64,000 nucleotides of DNA, taken from NCBI GenBank assembly GCA_963677325.2, contig CAXXGM010000003.1, positions 496,001-560,000 of the forward strand, read 5' to 3'. Source of the DNA: G963677325 sp963677325 (lineage in GTDB: Bacteria > Bacteroidota > Bacteroidia > Bacteroidales > Prolixibacteraceae). The first letter of the stretch is position 1. Every line of letters begins with the position of its first letter. The notes under the pieces were generated by a model. The model had not been told where the DNA came from. It was given only the letters and a program-made list of their open reading frames with translations, and made no database searches. A program made the translations under genes and the position numbers. Below, piece after piece: positions 15,249 through 25,030 of this stretch.

Positions 15249-15695
15249 TTAATCAATCTTATATTTACCCGGGAGTTTCACCAACGTAAACCAGTATTCT
15301 TCAATTAATTTCATTATTTTAAAAAACTGATCCAGATCGATAGGCTTGTTCAGATATGAATTTGCATGAAGAGAATAACATATTGAAATATCTTCTTCCC
15401 GCTGGGAACTGGTTAATACTACCACGGGGATTTGTTTAAGCTCTTCTTTGGATTTTATCTCGAACAATACTTCACGACCATCTTTTTTGGGAAGATTCAG
15501 ATCCAGAAAGATCAGATCCGGACGAGGAGCTTGTTCATATTCGGCCTTTCGATAGAGAAAGTTCATGGCCTCCTCGCCATCTTTCACAATATAAAGCTCA
15601 TGAAAAACGTTAATGATTTTTATAGCTTCCTTCAATAATAAGGCATCACCCGGATTATCTTCAATCACGAGGATATCAATATTTGTTTTATTCAT
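15249..15695 (-). CDS. Single-domain response regulator (Rcp1-like)
   Basis: The 148-residue protein is a receiver domain only. It shows the acidic pair in IEDNPGDALL (Glu12, Asp13), phospho-acceptor Asp65 (LIFLDLNLP), the switch threonine in VVLTSS and the conserved Lys in YLNKPID. It starts 2 bp after the stop of the PAS kinase gene at 15698-17335, so that kinase is its most probable partner. The insertion between alpha2 and beta3 (YRKAEYEQAPRPD) is typical of Rcp1-type regulators paired with phytochrome-like or PAS kinases. Confidence 0.93.
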   Translation of the reverse strand: MNKTNIDILVIEDNPGDALLLKEAIKIINVFHELYIVKDGEEAMNFLYRKAEYEQAPRPDLIFLDLNLPKKDGREVLFEIKSKEELKQIPVVVLTSSQREEDISICYSLHANSYLNKPIDLDQFFKIMKLIEEYWFTLVKLPGKYKID

Positions 15696-15697
15696 AG

Positions 15698-17335
15698 TTA
15701 AAACTTAACCTTTGGAATAGTAAAATAAAACGTTGCTCCTTCTCCAATTTGTGATTCGATCCATATTTTACCTCCATGACGTTCGATAATGCGTTTGCAG
15801 ATTGCAAGCCCTATACCATTCCCATGTGATTCTTCTTTTGGAAGCAATTGTTGAAACATCAGAAAAACCCTGTCGAAGTATTTTGGTTCAATACCAATTC
15901 CGTTGTCTTTTACTGAGAATGTAAAATGATAGGGATCTTCTTTTACTGAAATATGGACGATGGGAGTTGCAATGCAGAAATTCAGCGCATTGCAGACCAG
16001 GTTTTGCATTAATTGAACCAGCTGACCCTCATCGCCTATGACTACAGGTAATTCATCACAATCGACCAAAGCATTTTTCTCTTTTATTGTAATATCAAGA
16101 TTGTTTATGATGATGGTCATTACTTTGTTGAAATCAACAGCCTGGAATTTCTGGCCCCGGGTTGTGATCCTGGAAAACTTAAGGAGATCCATTATTAATC
16201 CCTGCATACGTACAGCGCCATCCACGGCATAGTGGATAAACTGATCGGCCTCATCGTCTAATTTCCCTTTGTATCGTTGTCCGAGCAGTTGCGTGAAGCT
16301 TGAAATCATTCTTAAGGGTTCCTGGAGATCGTGCGAAGCGACATAGGCAAACTGCTCGAGTTCTTTATTCGAGCGAAGCAATTCTTCATTTAAATTGAAC
16401 AATGTCTCATCTACACCTCTTTTCATTTCGGTAATGTCAAAACAGACCCCTGAGAAGCTGTCTTTTTTACCTGCCTTATCATGTATTACTAATCCTTTCG
16501 CCTTGATGTGATTAATGTTCCCGTTTGGCAATCTAACCCGGTAAATGGTTTCATAGGGTGCGTTTTCCTGTTCAGCTCTTCTGACTGCTTCTCTGGTGTG
16601 GGGGATATCTTCATCTACCAAACATTTTTCAAATGCCTTATAAGTTTCTTCGAAAGTACCTTCCTCAATTCCGAACATTCTCTCCATCCATTTATCCCAA
16701 GTCAACCGTCCTGTTTCAAGATCCCTTTCCCAAATCCCAATCTTGCCATTATCTAATGCAAGATTCAGTTTTTCTTTTACCTCATATAACCTTTGTTCGA
16801 TTTTCTTTTTTTCTGTCAGGTCAATCATTGTTACGAGACCTTGTTGCTCATCTTCCATGAAGATTCCGCTGAGATGAACATACATGGGAGGAGCTCCCGA
16901 AGTCAATAAGGTAACTTCACATGTTTCTTTGACTTTATTGGTAAAGACAGCTTTTAAAAAATGATTGAAAAGGGTTCTGGTATCATCGCTTACAAAAAAG
17001 CCCAAATTGCTGTTAATTAACTTAGAACGCACTTTGCCAAGCATTTGAGCGCCACAAAGATTCAGGTTAATAATATTACCTTCAGCGGAAAGCGTAAAAT
17101 AACCTGAGGGAGCAAAATCGTATAATTCAGTGTATTTTTCAACCGCCTTCTGTGCGGCTGATTTGGCCATCTCCAACTCTGTATTTTGTAATTCCAGCTC
17201 TATCTGATGTACCTCAAGCTCGTGGATTAACTTTAGCATCAATTCTTCGGAGGGGGGGCCAATTTTATCAGACTTTTCCATGTGCAGTCCTTCGGCACGT
17301 TGTCTAAGGATTTCGGCTTCAGAATATTTTTTCAT
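15698..17335 (-). CDS. Multi-PAS sensor histidine kinase
   Basis: The 545-residue protein opens with the same helix-PAS module as the kinase at 13186-14502 (IHELEVHQIELELQN at 37-51, LYDFAPSGYFTLS at 71-83). A second PAS/PAC domain follows (about 185-305, with IGIWERDLETGRLTWDKWME and FSGVCFDITEMKR). The dimerisation region carries the phytochrome-type H-box ASHDLQEPLRM with His335. The ATPase domain shows QNLVCNALNFC, DNGIGIEPKYFDRVF and GNGIGLAICKRI. There is no membrane segment. It is followed after 2 bp by its likely receiver partner, so both are cotranscribed. Confidence 0.93.
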   Translation of the reverse strand: MKKYSEAEILRQRAEGLHMEKSDKIGPPSEELMLKLIHELEVHQIELELQNTELEMAKSAAQKAVEKYTELYDFAPSGYFTLSAEGNIINLNLCGAQMLGKVRSKLINSNLGFFVSDDTRTLFNHFLKAVFTNKVKETCEVTLLTSGAPPMYVHLSGIFMEDEQQGLVTMIDLTEKKKIEQRLYEVKEKLNLALDNGKIGIWERDLETGRLTWDKWMERMFGIEEGTFEETYKAFEKCLVDEDIPHTREAVRRAEQENAPYETIYRVRLPNGNINHIKAKGLVIHDKAGKKDSFSGVCFDITEMKRGVDETLFNLNEELLRSNKELEQFAYVASHDLQEPLRMISSFTQLLGQRYKGKLDDEADQFIHYAVDGAVRMQGLIMDLLKFSRITTRGQKFQAVDFNKVMTIIINNLDITIKEKNALVDCDELPVVIGDEGQLVQLMQNLVCNALNFCIATPIVHISVKEDPYHFTFSVKDNGIGIEPKYFDRVFLMFQQLLPKEESHGNGIGLAICKRIIERHGGKIWIESQIGEGATFYFTIPKVKF

Positions 17336-17794
17336 AGATCCGGGGAAATTCAGGTTTAAATTACTTTAAAAACACCATTAATAAATATTCATATAACTCC
17401 GCATCCAAATTTTAAATGCTACATGCTGTTTCAGTAACTTTTCTTTGAAGTATTGACACTCTCAAAATAAAATACATCAATTCCATAACTAAGTATATGA
17501 AATGAAATAACGTTGTATTTTAGACTGATGAATTTTATTTTAAAAATGAATTCTATTTTATTATATTATGTAAGTTCTATTTTAAAAAGCCGGGACGAAC
17601 TTGGTACGGACCGAATACGGACTTAATACGAGGAGAGTCCATGTGAAATTTAGCTATATTATTGTTAAATAACAAAAAGAGTGTAAAATACAGCATTAAT
17701 TTTTCTCATTACTAAGTTACAATATTATAATTATAAAGCAGCATCAAACCACCTTTATTTTCAGGGGCAAATCATTTCCGGCGTAAGATTTCAG
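17336..17794. other. Intergenic region with an 11-bp phased repeat
   Basis: I see no gene in this AT-rich gap. At 17594-17631 a short GC-richer patch carries ACG or TACG at 17595, 17605, 17616 and 17627, close to an 11-bp period, with GGAC between copies. It resembles the arrays at 34217-34244 and 49030-49072. Confidence 0.6.
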
Positions 17795-20380
17795 TTATTC
17801 TTTTTTATCGTTCGCCTGATTTACTTTCCTTAATTCGAATTCCAGTTTTTTAGCTAACGTAATATCATTAAAAGTTATGACCAGGCCATCAATACGGTTG
17901 TCAAGGGTACGATAGGGCATGATCCTGACATTAAACCACCTCCCGTCATGAGTTGTAATGGCTGTTTCAATTGGAACGAGAGATTTAATGACCTGGCGGG
18001 TATGATCATCAATTTCGGGATACTTCAGATTCGTTACCAGGTCAGTGTAAGGCCTGCCTATATCCGCTTCACGTATTTTGATTATATTTTTTACCTGTTC
18101 GGTAAACCTTCGTATATTGAATTCCTTATCAATAAAAAGAGTCGCAATTTCGGTGCTGTTGAGCAGGTTATTCAGGTCGTCGTTTACATGAATATAATTA
18201 TTTACCTTGCTTTGGAGTTCAATGTTTACGGTTTGAAGTTCTTCGTTCAGGCTCTGCATTTCTTCCTTGGAGGTGGTAAGTTCCTCGTTAGTCGATTGCA
18301 GTTCCTCATTTGTTGATTGCAGCTCCTCGTTCGCGGATCTCAATTCTTCCTGCGAGGTCTGCATCTCTTCACGGGCAGTTCGAAGCTCTTCATAACAACG
18401 CTGGAGTTCATTATCCTTTTCCTTCTGTTCTCCCATGGACTTTTTCTTTTCACTTTTATGTTGAACTGTTCCCGGTATATCCTTAAATATGATCATGATC
18501 AAACCTCTTAAGGGGACAGGCGCTTCGAGACGCTGGACCGTCAGATCTACAAAATGGGAATCGCTGTCTGATCCGATTTTGATATCCGGGAATTTTACCG
18601 GATCATAGCTCTGATAAGCTTTGCGTATTGCACCCGGGAGAATTTCACGCAATCCTTCACGAGCCATGGCGTGAATATTCAGGTTTGCTTTACCGGCAGC
18701 AGGTTCCAGGTATTTACCCGTTCGACCTGTTATGTAGATGATGTCGCCTTTCTCATTAACCAGGACGCTTGGAGGAGAAAACTTTTGAAGAAGAACCTGA
18801 TCTGCAAGAGTCTGGATGTTTTCAACCACAATGGGTACTTTTGATTCGGTTTCAGATTTATAACGAAGAAGTGTGCCAGGCAATTCCATAGCTACGGATG
18901 CGGCATTGACTGCTGTGCGTTTAAAAATTTTCAGTTTGGTATCCTGCGCACTAAACTCATCCCTACAACCCCATAGCGTTTCGGAAGTGCCCAGTATCAT
19001 TAATCCTTGCGGGTTAAGGCTGTATTGGAATAAGGCTATTACTTTTTTTTGCAATTCCGGTTCCATATAAATGAGCATATTCCGGCACGAAATGATATCC
19101 AGTTTGGTAAAAGGAGGATCTTTGATCACATTCTGAGGAGCAAAGATGATCATTTCGCGGATGGAGGAAGCAACCCGGTAGCCGTCTTTTTCGACATTAA
19201 AGTAGCGGTCAATACGTTCAGGTGAAACATCAGCTGTTATATTTTTATTGAAGAAACCTTTACGTGCCTTATCAATGGCATCAATATCTATGTCGGTTGC
19301 GAAGATCTGCAGGGTCTGATTTTTGCGGGGTTTCATTCCTCCCAGCGCCTCTTTAAAGACAATAGCCAGCGAATAAGCCTCTTCCCCGGTTGAGCAACCC
19401 GGGACCCAGACGCGGATTTCCCTGTTCTCAGGTAATTCATTCAGGAAGTCAGGGAGCACCTTTTCTTTAAGCATTTCCCAAACAGCCGGATCACGAAAAA
19501 AGCTCGTGACTCCAATCAGTAACTCTTTAAAAAGTATCTCTACCTCTGCAGGGTTTTCCTGCAAATAATGGACATAATTTTTCAAGGTTTCAATCTGATG
19601 AACGCTTTTACGCCTTTCGACCCGTCGGATCAGGGTATTTTTCTTGTACAGGGAAAAATCATGTCCTGTATGTTCGCGAAGCAGGATGATTATTTTCTCT
19701 AAATAATTTTTAATAAGATCAGTATTTGAATCTGCAATAACCAGGGGTATATATTTCAGGGAAGTCATTAATTTGGCCGGCAATTCATTGGCAGGGGCTA
19801 TAATATCAGCTATAACCGATTCGGCAGCGCTGGTGGGCATGCCATCAAATTTTGCCGTGGAGGGAGTCTGTACCAGTACCATGCCGTTTTTTTCTTTGAT
19901 AGCTTTCAAACCCAGACTGCCGTCAGAGCCCATTCCCGAGAGAATAATGCCAATGCTGTTCTCATGCTGATCTTCCGCCAGTGAACGGAAAAATATATCA
20001 ATGGGCAAACGTAAGCCCCTCGATTCAACAGGATCGAATAAATGCAGCGCCCCGTGCAACAGTGAAAGACTTTTGTTTGGTGGAATTACATAGACATTAT
20101 TTGGTTTCACTATAAGCCGGTCGGTTGCTTGCATTACTTTCATTCCGGTAATTCTTTGCAACAGTTCAGGCATAATTCCAACATGGGTTGGATCGAGATG
20201 TTGGATCACGACAAAAGCCATTCCTGAATCAACCGGCATTTTTGAGAAGAATTCTTCCAACGCTTCCAATCCTCCTGCTGATGCGCCAATTCCTACTATC
20301 GGGAATCGATCCGGATCTGTTTTCATTGAGGAGGTTATTTTATTTATCGTTTTTGTCGATTTTGGCTTCCTGGTATTCAT
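17795..20380 (-). CDS. CheB-CheR-PAS fusion protein
   Basis: The protein has 861 residues from the ATG at 20380; a TTG two codons upstream is possible but not needed. A CheB methylesterase domain (GIGASAGGLEAL near 30-41, IQHLDPTH, GMGSDGSLG) is followed by a CheR methyltransferase domain. That domain carries RRVERRK, LLIGVTSFFRDPAVWE, VPGCSTGEEAYSLA for S-adenosylmethionine binding, and ISCRNMLIYM. A coiled coil built from repeated SANEELQSTNEELQS-like heptads links to a C-terminal PAS domain (about 745-850). The fusion would both methylate and demethylate a receptor. No chemotaxis receptor is present nearby, so it may act in a non-flagellar signal route with the neighbouring PAS kinases. 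Confidence 0.93.
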   Translation of the reverse strand: MNTRKPKSTKTINKITSSMKTDPDRFPIVGIGASAGGLEALEEFFSKMPVDSGMAFVVIQHLDPTHVGIMPELLQRITGMKVMQATDRLIVKPNNVYVIPPNKSLSLLHGALHLFDPVESRGLRLPIDIFFRSLAEDQHENSIGIILSGMGSDGSLGLKAIKEKNGMVLVQTPSTAKFDGMPTSAAESVIADIIAPANELPAKLMTSLKYIPLVIADSNTDLIKNYLEKIIILLREHTGHDFSLYKKNTLIRRVERRKSVHQIETLKNYVHYLQENPAEVEILFKELLIGVTSFFRDPAVWEMLKEKVLPDFLNELPENREIRVWVPGCSTGEEAYSLAIVFKEALGGMKPRKNQTLQIFATDIDIDAIDKARKGFFNKNITADVSPERIDRYFNVEKDGYRVASSIREMIIFAPQNVIKDPPFTKLDIISCRNMLIYMEPELQKKVIALFQYSLNPQGLMILGTSETLWGCRDEFSAQDTKLKIFKRTAVNAASVAMELPGTLLRYKSETESKVPIVVENIQTLADQVLLQKFSPPSVLVNEKGDIIYITGRTGKYLEPAAGKANLNIHAMAREGLREILPGAIRKAYQSYDPVKFPDIKIGSDSDSHFVDLTVQRLEAPVPLRGLIMIIFKDIPGTVQHKSEKKKSMGEQKEKDNELQRCYEELRTAREEMQTSQEELRSANEELQSTNEELQSTNEELTTSKEEMQSLNEELQTVNIELQSKVNNYIHVNDDLNNLLNSTEIATLFIDKEFNIRRFTEQVKNIIKIREADIGRPYTDLVTNLKYPEIDDHTRQVIKSLVPIETAITTHDGRWFNVRIMPYRTLDNRIDGLVITFNDITLAKKLEFELRKVNQANDKKE

Positions 20381-20771
20381 TGACAACTTTTTTTGTGAGA
20401 AAAATTCTCTTTCAAATGGATATTAAAGTAACTCAAATTTAAACATATAAAAAAATGCATGGCTGTACATTTTTTTCGTAGATTCAAGTTACAAATTCAA
20501 CAAATCAAATCAGAGCTGCATAAAATATTTTAGAAGGAGTTTGAAAATTTGGTTTTTCTCCTGGCCATCGATTGATCTTATTCTGCATAAGTCGAATAAA
20601 GCGCCTTAGCAAGTTCCTTTGTCTGCCAGATTTCATTTTACTCCATCAATAAAAAGCCTGTTATATGCTCTGTCAGTCTAAGAATAGCGCCTTTGCTCTC
20701 CAATAATAGTTTTAAAATAAAAAAATTATTTTGGAAATGCGTAACTTTATTAAATACAATAGTATGTGCAG
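20381..20771. other. Intergenic region without recognised features
   Basis: This divergent gap separates the CheB-CheR gene from the outer-membrane protein gene. It should contain promoters for both. I see no RNA gene, repeat or further coding sequence. Confidence 0.5.
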
Positions 20772-22601
20772 ATGTTGTTTAAAGTTGCTTTAGTTCTGTT
20801 CTGTAGTTCAATTTTAACCTGTAGGATGGCATCCGGTCAGGAAATTCCTGTTAAAAAAGATTCAATACAACTCTATAAAAACATCGAAACATTGTCAAAA
20901 CGAAGTAAGTTCAATAAATTCATTTATCAGTTGATTTTTAAACCAGTTGCCATTAATGCAACAAAAAAAAAGGTGGCTAAGAGACTTGTACAAAAATCAT
21001 ATAAGCCCTTTGAAGGAAAAATTATCAGGCAAATTCATATTGAAACCCTCGACCCATTTGGTTATACAGTGGCCGATACTAAACCACCCTCTCTAAATAC
21101 CCTGACGAATGCAGGAAACAGGTGGCATATCAAATCGAAGGATATCACAATCAGGAATTTATTGATTATAAGACAGAATCAACTGTTTGATTCCTTGCGG
21201 GTAAAGGAATCTGAACGATTGATCCGCAGCAGTGATTTTGTACACGATGTATCCTTTTACGTTAAAGCTGCTTCAAAAAACTCTGACTCTGTCGATGTTT
21301 ATATTCGCGAGCTGGATAATTGGAGCATTATCCCCGCTGGTTCACCTTCCCCGACAAAACTTACCATTAATGCCACTGACAAAAACTTTTTGGGACTGGG
21401 TCACGAATTTCAAAATGGATTTACCTGGTTTTCTTCCAAAGGAGAATTATCCTACTTTACGAATTATTTTATCCCCAATATCAAAAATTCTTTTATTACC
21501 TCAACCATTCGTTATGGGAAAGACCAATACGGCAGTTTTATCAAAAGTGTTGCTTTTGACCGGCCATTTTATTCGCCATTAGCAAAGTGGGCCGGGGGTG
21601 CATTAATTTCCACCAATTTCAAAATAGATTCCGTCAAAGATATCAATGGACTTTATGTTCCCCTGCATCTGAAATTTAAAATCCAGGATTTCTGGGCAGG
21701 CAGTGCCATTCGGATTTTCAAAGGAAACACGGAAGTTGAACGCGTAACCAATCTGATTTTCACAGCAAGGTACCTGCGAATAAATTACATTGAAAAACCC
21801 CCTGAACTATATGACCCTTATCATATCTACACCAGTGAAGATTTCTATCTGGCCGGTGCAGGAATTTCCACACGAAAATACGTCAGTGACAAATATATTT
21901 TCAAGTTCGGAGTGATCGAAGATGTCCCGATAGGAATGGTTTATGGGCTCACAGGCGGTTACCAGATAAAAAACAGCTTAGGAAGATATTATTTAGGTGC
22001 ACAAATTTCAAAGGGCAATTATTATCCCTGGGGATACCTTAGTTCCAACTTCGAATACGGAACTTTTTTTCGTGCCTCACATGCTGAAGAGGGTGTTTTT
22101 ACGGCAGGTTTCAATTATTTTACCGGATTAGCTGAAATCGGTAAATGGAGATTGAGACAATTTATAAAACCACAACTTACGATAGGATTCAACCGGCTGC
22201 CTTCAGATAGTCTGACACTTAATAGAGGCTATGGATTGGATGGATTTAACAGCCTTGTTCTGAGAGGTACCAAACGAATGATTTTGACATTACAAACACA
22301 ATCCTATGCTCCATGGAATATAATTGGGTTCAGTTTTGGGCCCTATCTCATCTATTCACTGGGTATACTTGGAGATGCGGCTAGCGGATTTAAAAACAAC
22401 AAAATCTATTCTCAAGTCGGATTGGGTGTTTTGATCAAAAACCAAAGATTTGTTTTCAGTACTTTTCAATTTTCCCTGTCATTTTATCCGGTAATCCCGG
22501 GTAGAGGCCTGAATATGATCAAAATAAATTCATTCAGGACAACTGATTTCGGCTTCAGGGATTTTGCTATTGGGAAACCGCAAAGGGTCGTCTATCATTA
22601 A
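20772..22601 (+). CDS. BamA/TamA-like outer-membrane beta-barrel protein
   Basis: From the ATG at 20772 the protein has 609 residues; a GTG two codons upstream is less likely. A signal peptide ends near ASGQE. Residues about 75-190 resemble a POTRA domain (GKIIRQIHIETLDPFGY, SERLIRSSDFVHDVSFYVK, DSVDVYIRELDNWSIIP). The rest is rich in alternating aromatic and polar residues and ends on a short beta strand, as in Omp85-type barrels (GRYYLGAQISKGNYYPWGYL, MILTLQTQSYAPWN). Only one POTRA-like unit is evident, so it is a small Omp85 relative rather than the essential BamA. It is followed 32 bp later by the BrkB gene, possibly in one transcript. Confidence 0.75.
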   Translation: MLFKVALVLFCSSILTCRMASGQEIPVKKDSIQLYKNIETLSKRSKFNKFIYQLIFKPVAINATKKKVAKRLVQKSYKPFEGKIIRQIHIETLDPFGYTVADTKPPSLNTLTNAGNRWHIKSKDITIRNLLIIRQNQLFDSLRVKESERLIRSSDFVHDVSFYVKAASKNSDSVDVYIRELDNWSIIPAGSPSPTKLTINATDKNFLGLGHEFQNGFTWFSSKGELSYFTNYFIPNIKNSFITSTIRYGKDQYGSFIKSVAFDRPFYSPLAKWAGGALISTNFKIDSVKDINGLYVPLHLKFKIQDFWAGSAIRIFKGNTEVERVTNLIFTARYLRINYIEKPPELYDPYHIYTSEDFYLAGAGISTRKYVSDKYIFKFGVIEDVPIGMVYGLTGGYQIKNSLGRYYLGAQISKGNYYPWGYLSSNFEYGTFFRASHAEEGVFTAGFNYFTGLAEIGKWRLRQFIKPQLTIGFNRLPSDSLTLNRGYGLDGFNSLVLRGTKRMILTLQTQSYAPWNIIGFSFGPYLIYSLGILGDAASGFKNNKIYSQVGLGVLIKNQRFVFSTFQFSLSFYPVIPGRGLNMIKINSFRTTDFGFRDFAIGKPQRVVYH

Positions 22602-22633
22602 TTAAGGAATGGAAGAAGGAATGAAGAATAACT

Positions 22634-23545
22634 ATGAAATCGAAAAATGTTGCAAACAAAATTGGTTATTTGCTGAAAGAGACTTTTAAGGAATTTGATG
22701 ATGATAATGGCCTTAAGTTAAGTGCAGCCTTATCCTACTATGCCTTTTTCTCTTTGGTGCCATTGCTTATCATCATCATCAGTTTATTCGGACTTATTTT
22801 AGGGGAAGAAGCAATGAAGGGCGGAATATACGAGCAGATTAAAGGGTTCGTAGGCAGCGATGCCGCACTTCAAATACAGGAAACGATTAAGAATGTGAGG
22901 CCTCCGAACAGCAGTACATTTGCGACTACCATAAGTGTAGTCTTTTTACTGATTGGCGCTTCCGGTGTATTTTCTGAAATTCAGAACTCCCTCAATTTTA
23001 TATGGGGAATTAAAGCCAAACCTAAGCGAGGTTTAATCTTGTTTCTTAAAAACCGTCTGGTGTCATTTTTTATGATCGGCACTGTTGGCTTTTTATTTTT
23101 GATTGGATTAATGATCAGCGCTTTAATGGATATTCTCAACAGAGATCTGGCCGTCAATTTTCCCCGGGACACCATCGTCCTGTTTTATTCTCTCAATCTG
23201 ATATTCGTTTTTGTTATCATGGCCATTCTGTTTACCCTGATCTTTAAAATTCTTCCGGATGGTAAAGTGGCATTGGGCGATTGTGCCATCGGTGCATCCT
23301 TTACTGCCGTTCTGTTTATGCTTGGCAAATTAGCCATCAGCGCTTACCTCAAGAGTTCATCTGTCGCAACAGTTTATGGCGCAGCCGGCTCGGTTATTCT
23401 GATTCTTGTATGGATCTATTATTCAGCTATCATCCTCTATTTTGGATCTGAATTTACAAAGGTATATGCTTATACTCACGGAAAAAAAATAATTCCAAAC
23501 CAGTATTCCGTTCAGATTTTAAAAAATCAAGTTGAAAATGAGTGA
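22634..23545 (+). CDS. YihY/BrkB-family inner-membrane protein
   Basis: The 303-residue protein has about six membrane helices and the family hallmarks: LKLSAALSYYAFFSLVPLLI (about 27-46), GASGVFSEIQNSLNFIWG (about 112-129), KILPDGKV and VYGAAGSVILILVWIYYSA near the C-terminus. The precise function of the family is not established; it was once wrongly called ribonuclease BN. It lies 32 bp after the BamA-like gene. A strong terminator at 23670-23704 closes the unit. Confidence 0.92.
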   Translation: MKSKNVANKIGYLLKETFKEFDDDNGLKLSAALSYYAFFSLVPLLIIIISLFGLILGEEAMKGGIYEQIKGFVGSDAALQIQETIKNVRPPNSSTFATTISVVFLLIGASGVFSEIQNSLNFIWGIKAKPKRGLILFLKNRLVSFFMIGTVGFLFLIGLMISALMDILNRDLAVNFPRDTIVLFYSLNLIFVFVIMAILFTLIFKILPDGKVALGDCAIGASFTAVLFMLGKLAISAYLKSSSVATVYGAAGSVILILVWIYYSAIILYFGSEFTKVYAYTHGKKIIPNQYSVQILKNQVENE

Positions 23546-23669
23546 TGAGGTGGTACTAATATGGATTACCTTCAAACCCAAAGAAGTAAGGTTTTTAAAA
23601 GTAGAGTTTTAGCTAATGCAGGCAAGAATCACTCAAATCTAAATTGAGTTACTTAAAATAAAATACAGA

Positions 23670-23704
23670 AAGGGAAATAAACAAAGTTTTTATTTCCCTT
23701 TTTT
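23670..23704 (+). terminator. Rho-independent terminator
   Basis: The stem AGGGAAATAA(A) / (T)TTATTTCCCT is followed by a T run. It lies about 125 bp after the BrkB gene and terminates plus-strand transcription. Confidence 0.85.
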
Positions 23705-23836
23705 ATGTACACAAAAGGCCAAATGAAAAGGGTCTTTTGGCTAAAAATCATCTTTTGCAGAAAACTTAGTTGCATTAAAATTGACTTTCTTGAGTAGAAT
23801 CCGGTAATTGTATAATGGAAACCAAAATATATAATC

Positions 23837-24853
23837 ATGAAATCAATTATACAGATTACCACCTGGATTTTATTCATAGGATTGCTCCTTCTTTGCTCTC
23901 AAAGATGTAAAAAGGGAATTCTCGAAGAGGGAAATCAGCTAAAAAAAGCAAAAATCCCTGCTTTAGTTACTGATGCAGACGGAAATGTTTACAACACCAT
24001 CGCTATTGGAACACAGGTTTGGATGACTGAAAATCTTAAAACAACCAGGTTTACTGATGGCACAGCTATTCCATATAGGGTTGGTACAGAGGGTGCCGGT
24101 TATTGCTGGTATAACAATGATGAGAATAACAAAGATTTATACGGTGCTCTATATGCCAGAGGGCCTGTTGCTACGTGGAAACTTGCTCCCAAAGGCTGGC
24201 ATGTTCCCGACAGGTCAGACTGGCAAATTTTAGTCAATTACCTTGGAAGCAATGTGGCATATAAATTAATGGAAACAGGAACAGTGCATTGGTCCGCGCC
24301 AAACTCTGACGCAACTAACGAAAGCGGTTTCACTGCACTTCCGGCAGGCAGAGTTACTTATCGTCTTTTTCTCTTTGAAGGTCTTAGAAGTATGGCTGCC
24401 TGGTGGAAAAGTAATCATGGGGGAACATCTAATCCTGAATACATGATTTTAAAGGATGGGAATATTTATACTGAAACTGCCTTCTATGGCGATTTCTTCT
24501 CCGTGCGTTGTTTGAAAGATGATCTGCCTTTGCTTTCAACTTTGCCTTTAACCAATGTAACCCCAACTTCCGTAACAACCGGAGGAGATATCACCAATGT
24601 AGGAGGGTTAAAGATCACAAGCTGCGGGATTTGCTGGCACACCTCTCATAATCCGACTATCAGAAATTTCAAAACAGTGGATGAGCCTTACAACAATCCT
24701 GATTATCTTGACCCAATGATGGGAATAGGGAAATTTACAAGCACCATCACGGGTCTTAAAGCTGACAGGATTTATTATATCAGGGCTTATGCAACCAACA
24801 GTTTAGGCACTTCCTATGGGAATGAAATCATCCTTAATACAACTAATAATTAA
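23837..24853 (+). CDS. FISUMP-domain lipoprotein
   Basis: The 338-residue protein has a signal peptide with a lipobox-like LLLLCSQRC. The main domain is the Fibrobacter succinogenes major paralogous domain: DADGNVYNTIAIGTQVWMTE, LKTTRFTDGT, YCWYNNDENNKDLYGALY, APKGWHVPDRSDWQIL, then SGFTALPAGR. The C-terminal 110 residues resemble a fibronectin type III-like module with ITNVGGLKITSCGICWHT and YYIRAYATNSLGTSYGNEI, which commonly follows FISUMP domains in Bacteroidota. It is predicted to be surface-exposed; binding partners are unknown. Confidence 0.9.
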   Translation: MKSIIQITTWILFIGLLLLCSQRCKKGILEEGNQLKKAKIPALVTDADGNVYNTIAIGTQVWMTENLKTTRFTDGTAIPYRVGTEGAGYCWYNNDENNKDLYGALYARGPVATWKLAPKGWHVPDRSDWQILVNYLGSNVAYKLMETGTVHWSAPNSDATNESGFTALPAGRVTYRLFLFEGLRSMAAWWKSNHGGTSNPEYMILKDGNIYTETAFYGDFFSVRCLKDDLPLLSTLPLTNVTPTSVTTGGDITNVGGLKITSCGICWHTSHNPTIRNFKTVDEPYNNPDYLDPMMGIGKFTSTITGLKADRIYYIRAYATNSLGTSYGNEIILNTTNN

Positions 24854-24931
24854 TATGGACATCCGTTGTCTTCCCTAATTGAGATTTCTCTTTGTTATTT
24901 AATATTGTCATTAATTGTTTTTTACCGCACA

Positions 24932-24967
24932 ATGACCATTAATGACCATTAATGACAACTTAATGAC
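24932..24967. repeat. Phased ATGAC array (10-11 bp period)
   Basis: ATGAC lies at 24932, 24942, 24952 and 24963, with CATTA between most copies. This is the same motif and spacing as the array at 297-342, about 24.6 kb away, beside a different gene. Confidence 0.8.
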
Positions 24968-25030
24968 ACTGTCTATAAACGTCAGTCAACATAACCGGGC
25001 ACTCATTTAATTAATTATCGCTTTAACAAA

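Noticed and set aside
20772..22601. Annotation as the essential BamA
   Set aside because: Only one POTRA-like unit is apparent and the protein is much shorter than BamA, so a small Omp85 relative is a safer call.
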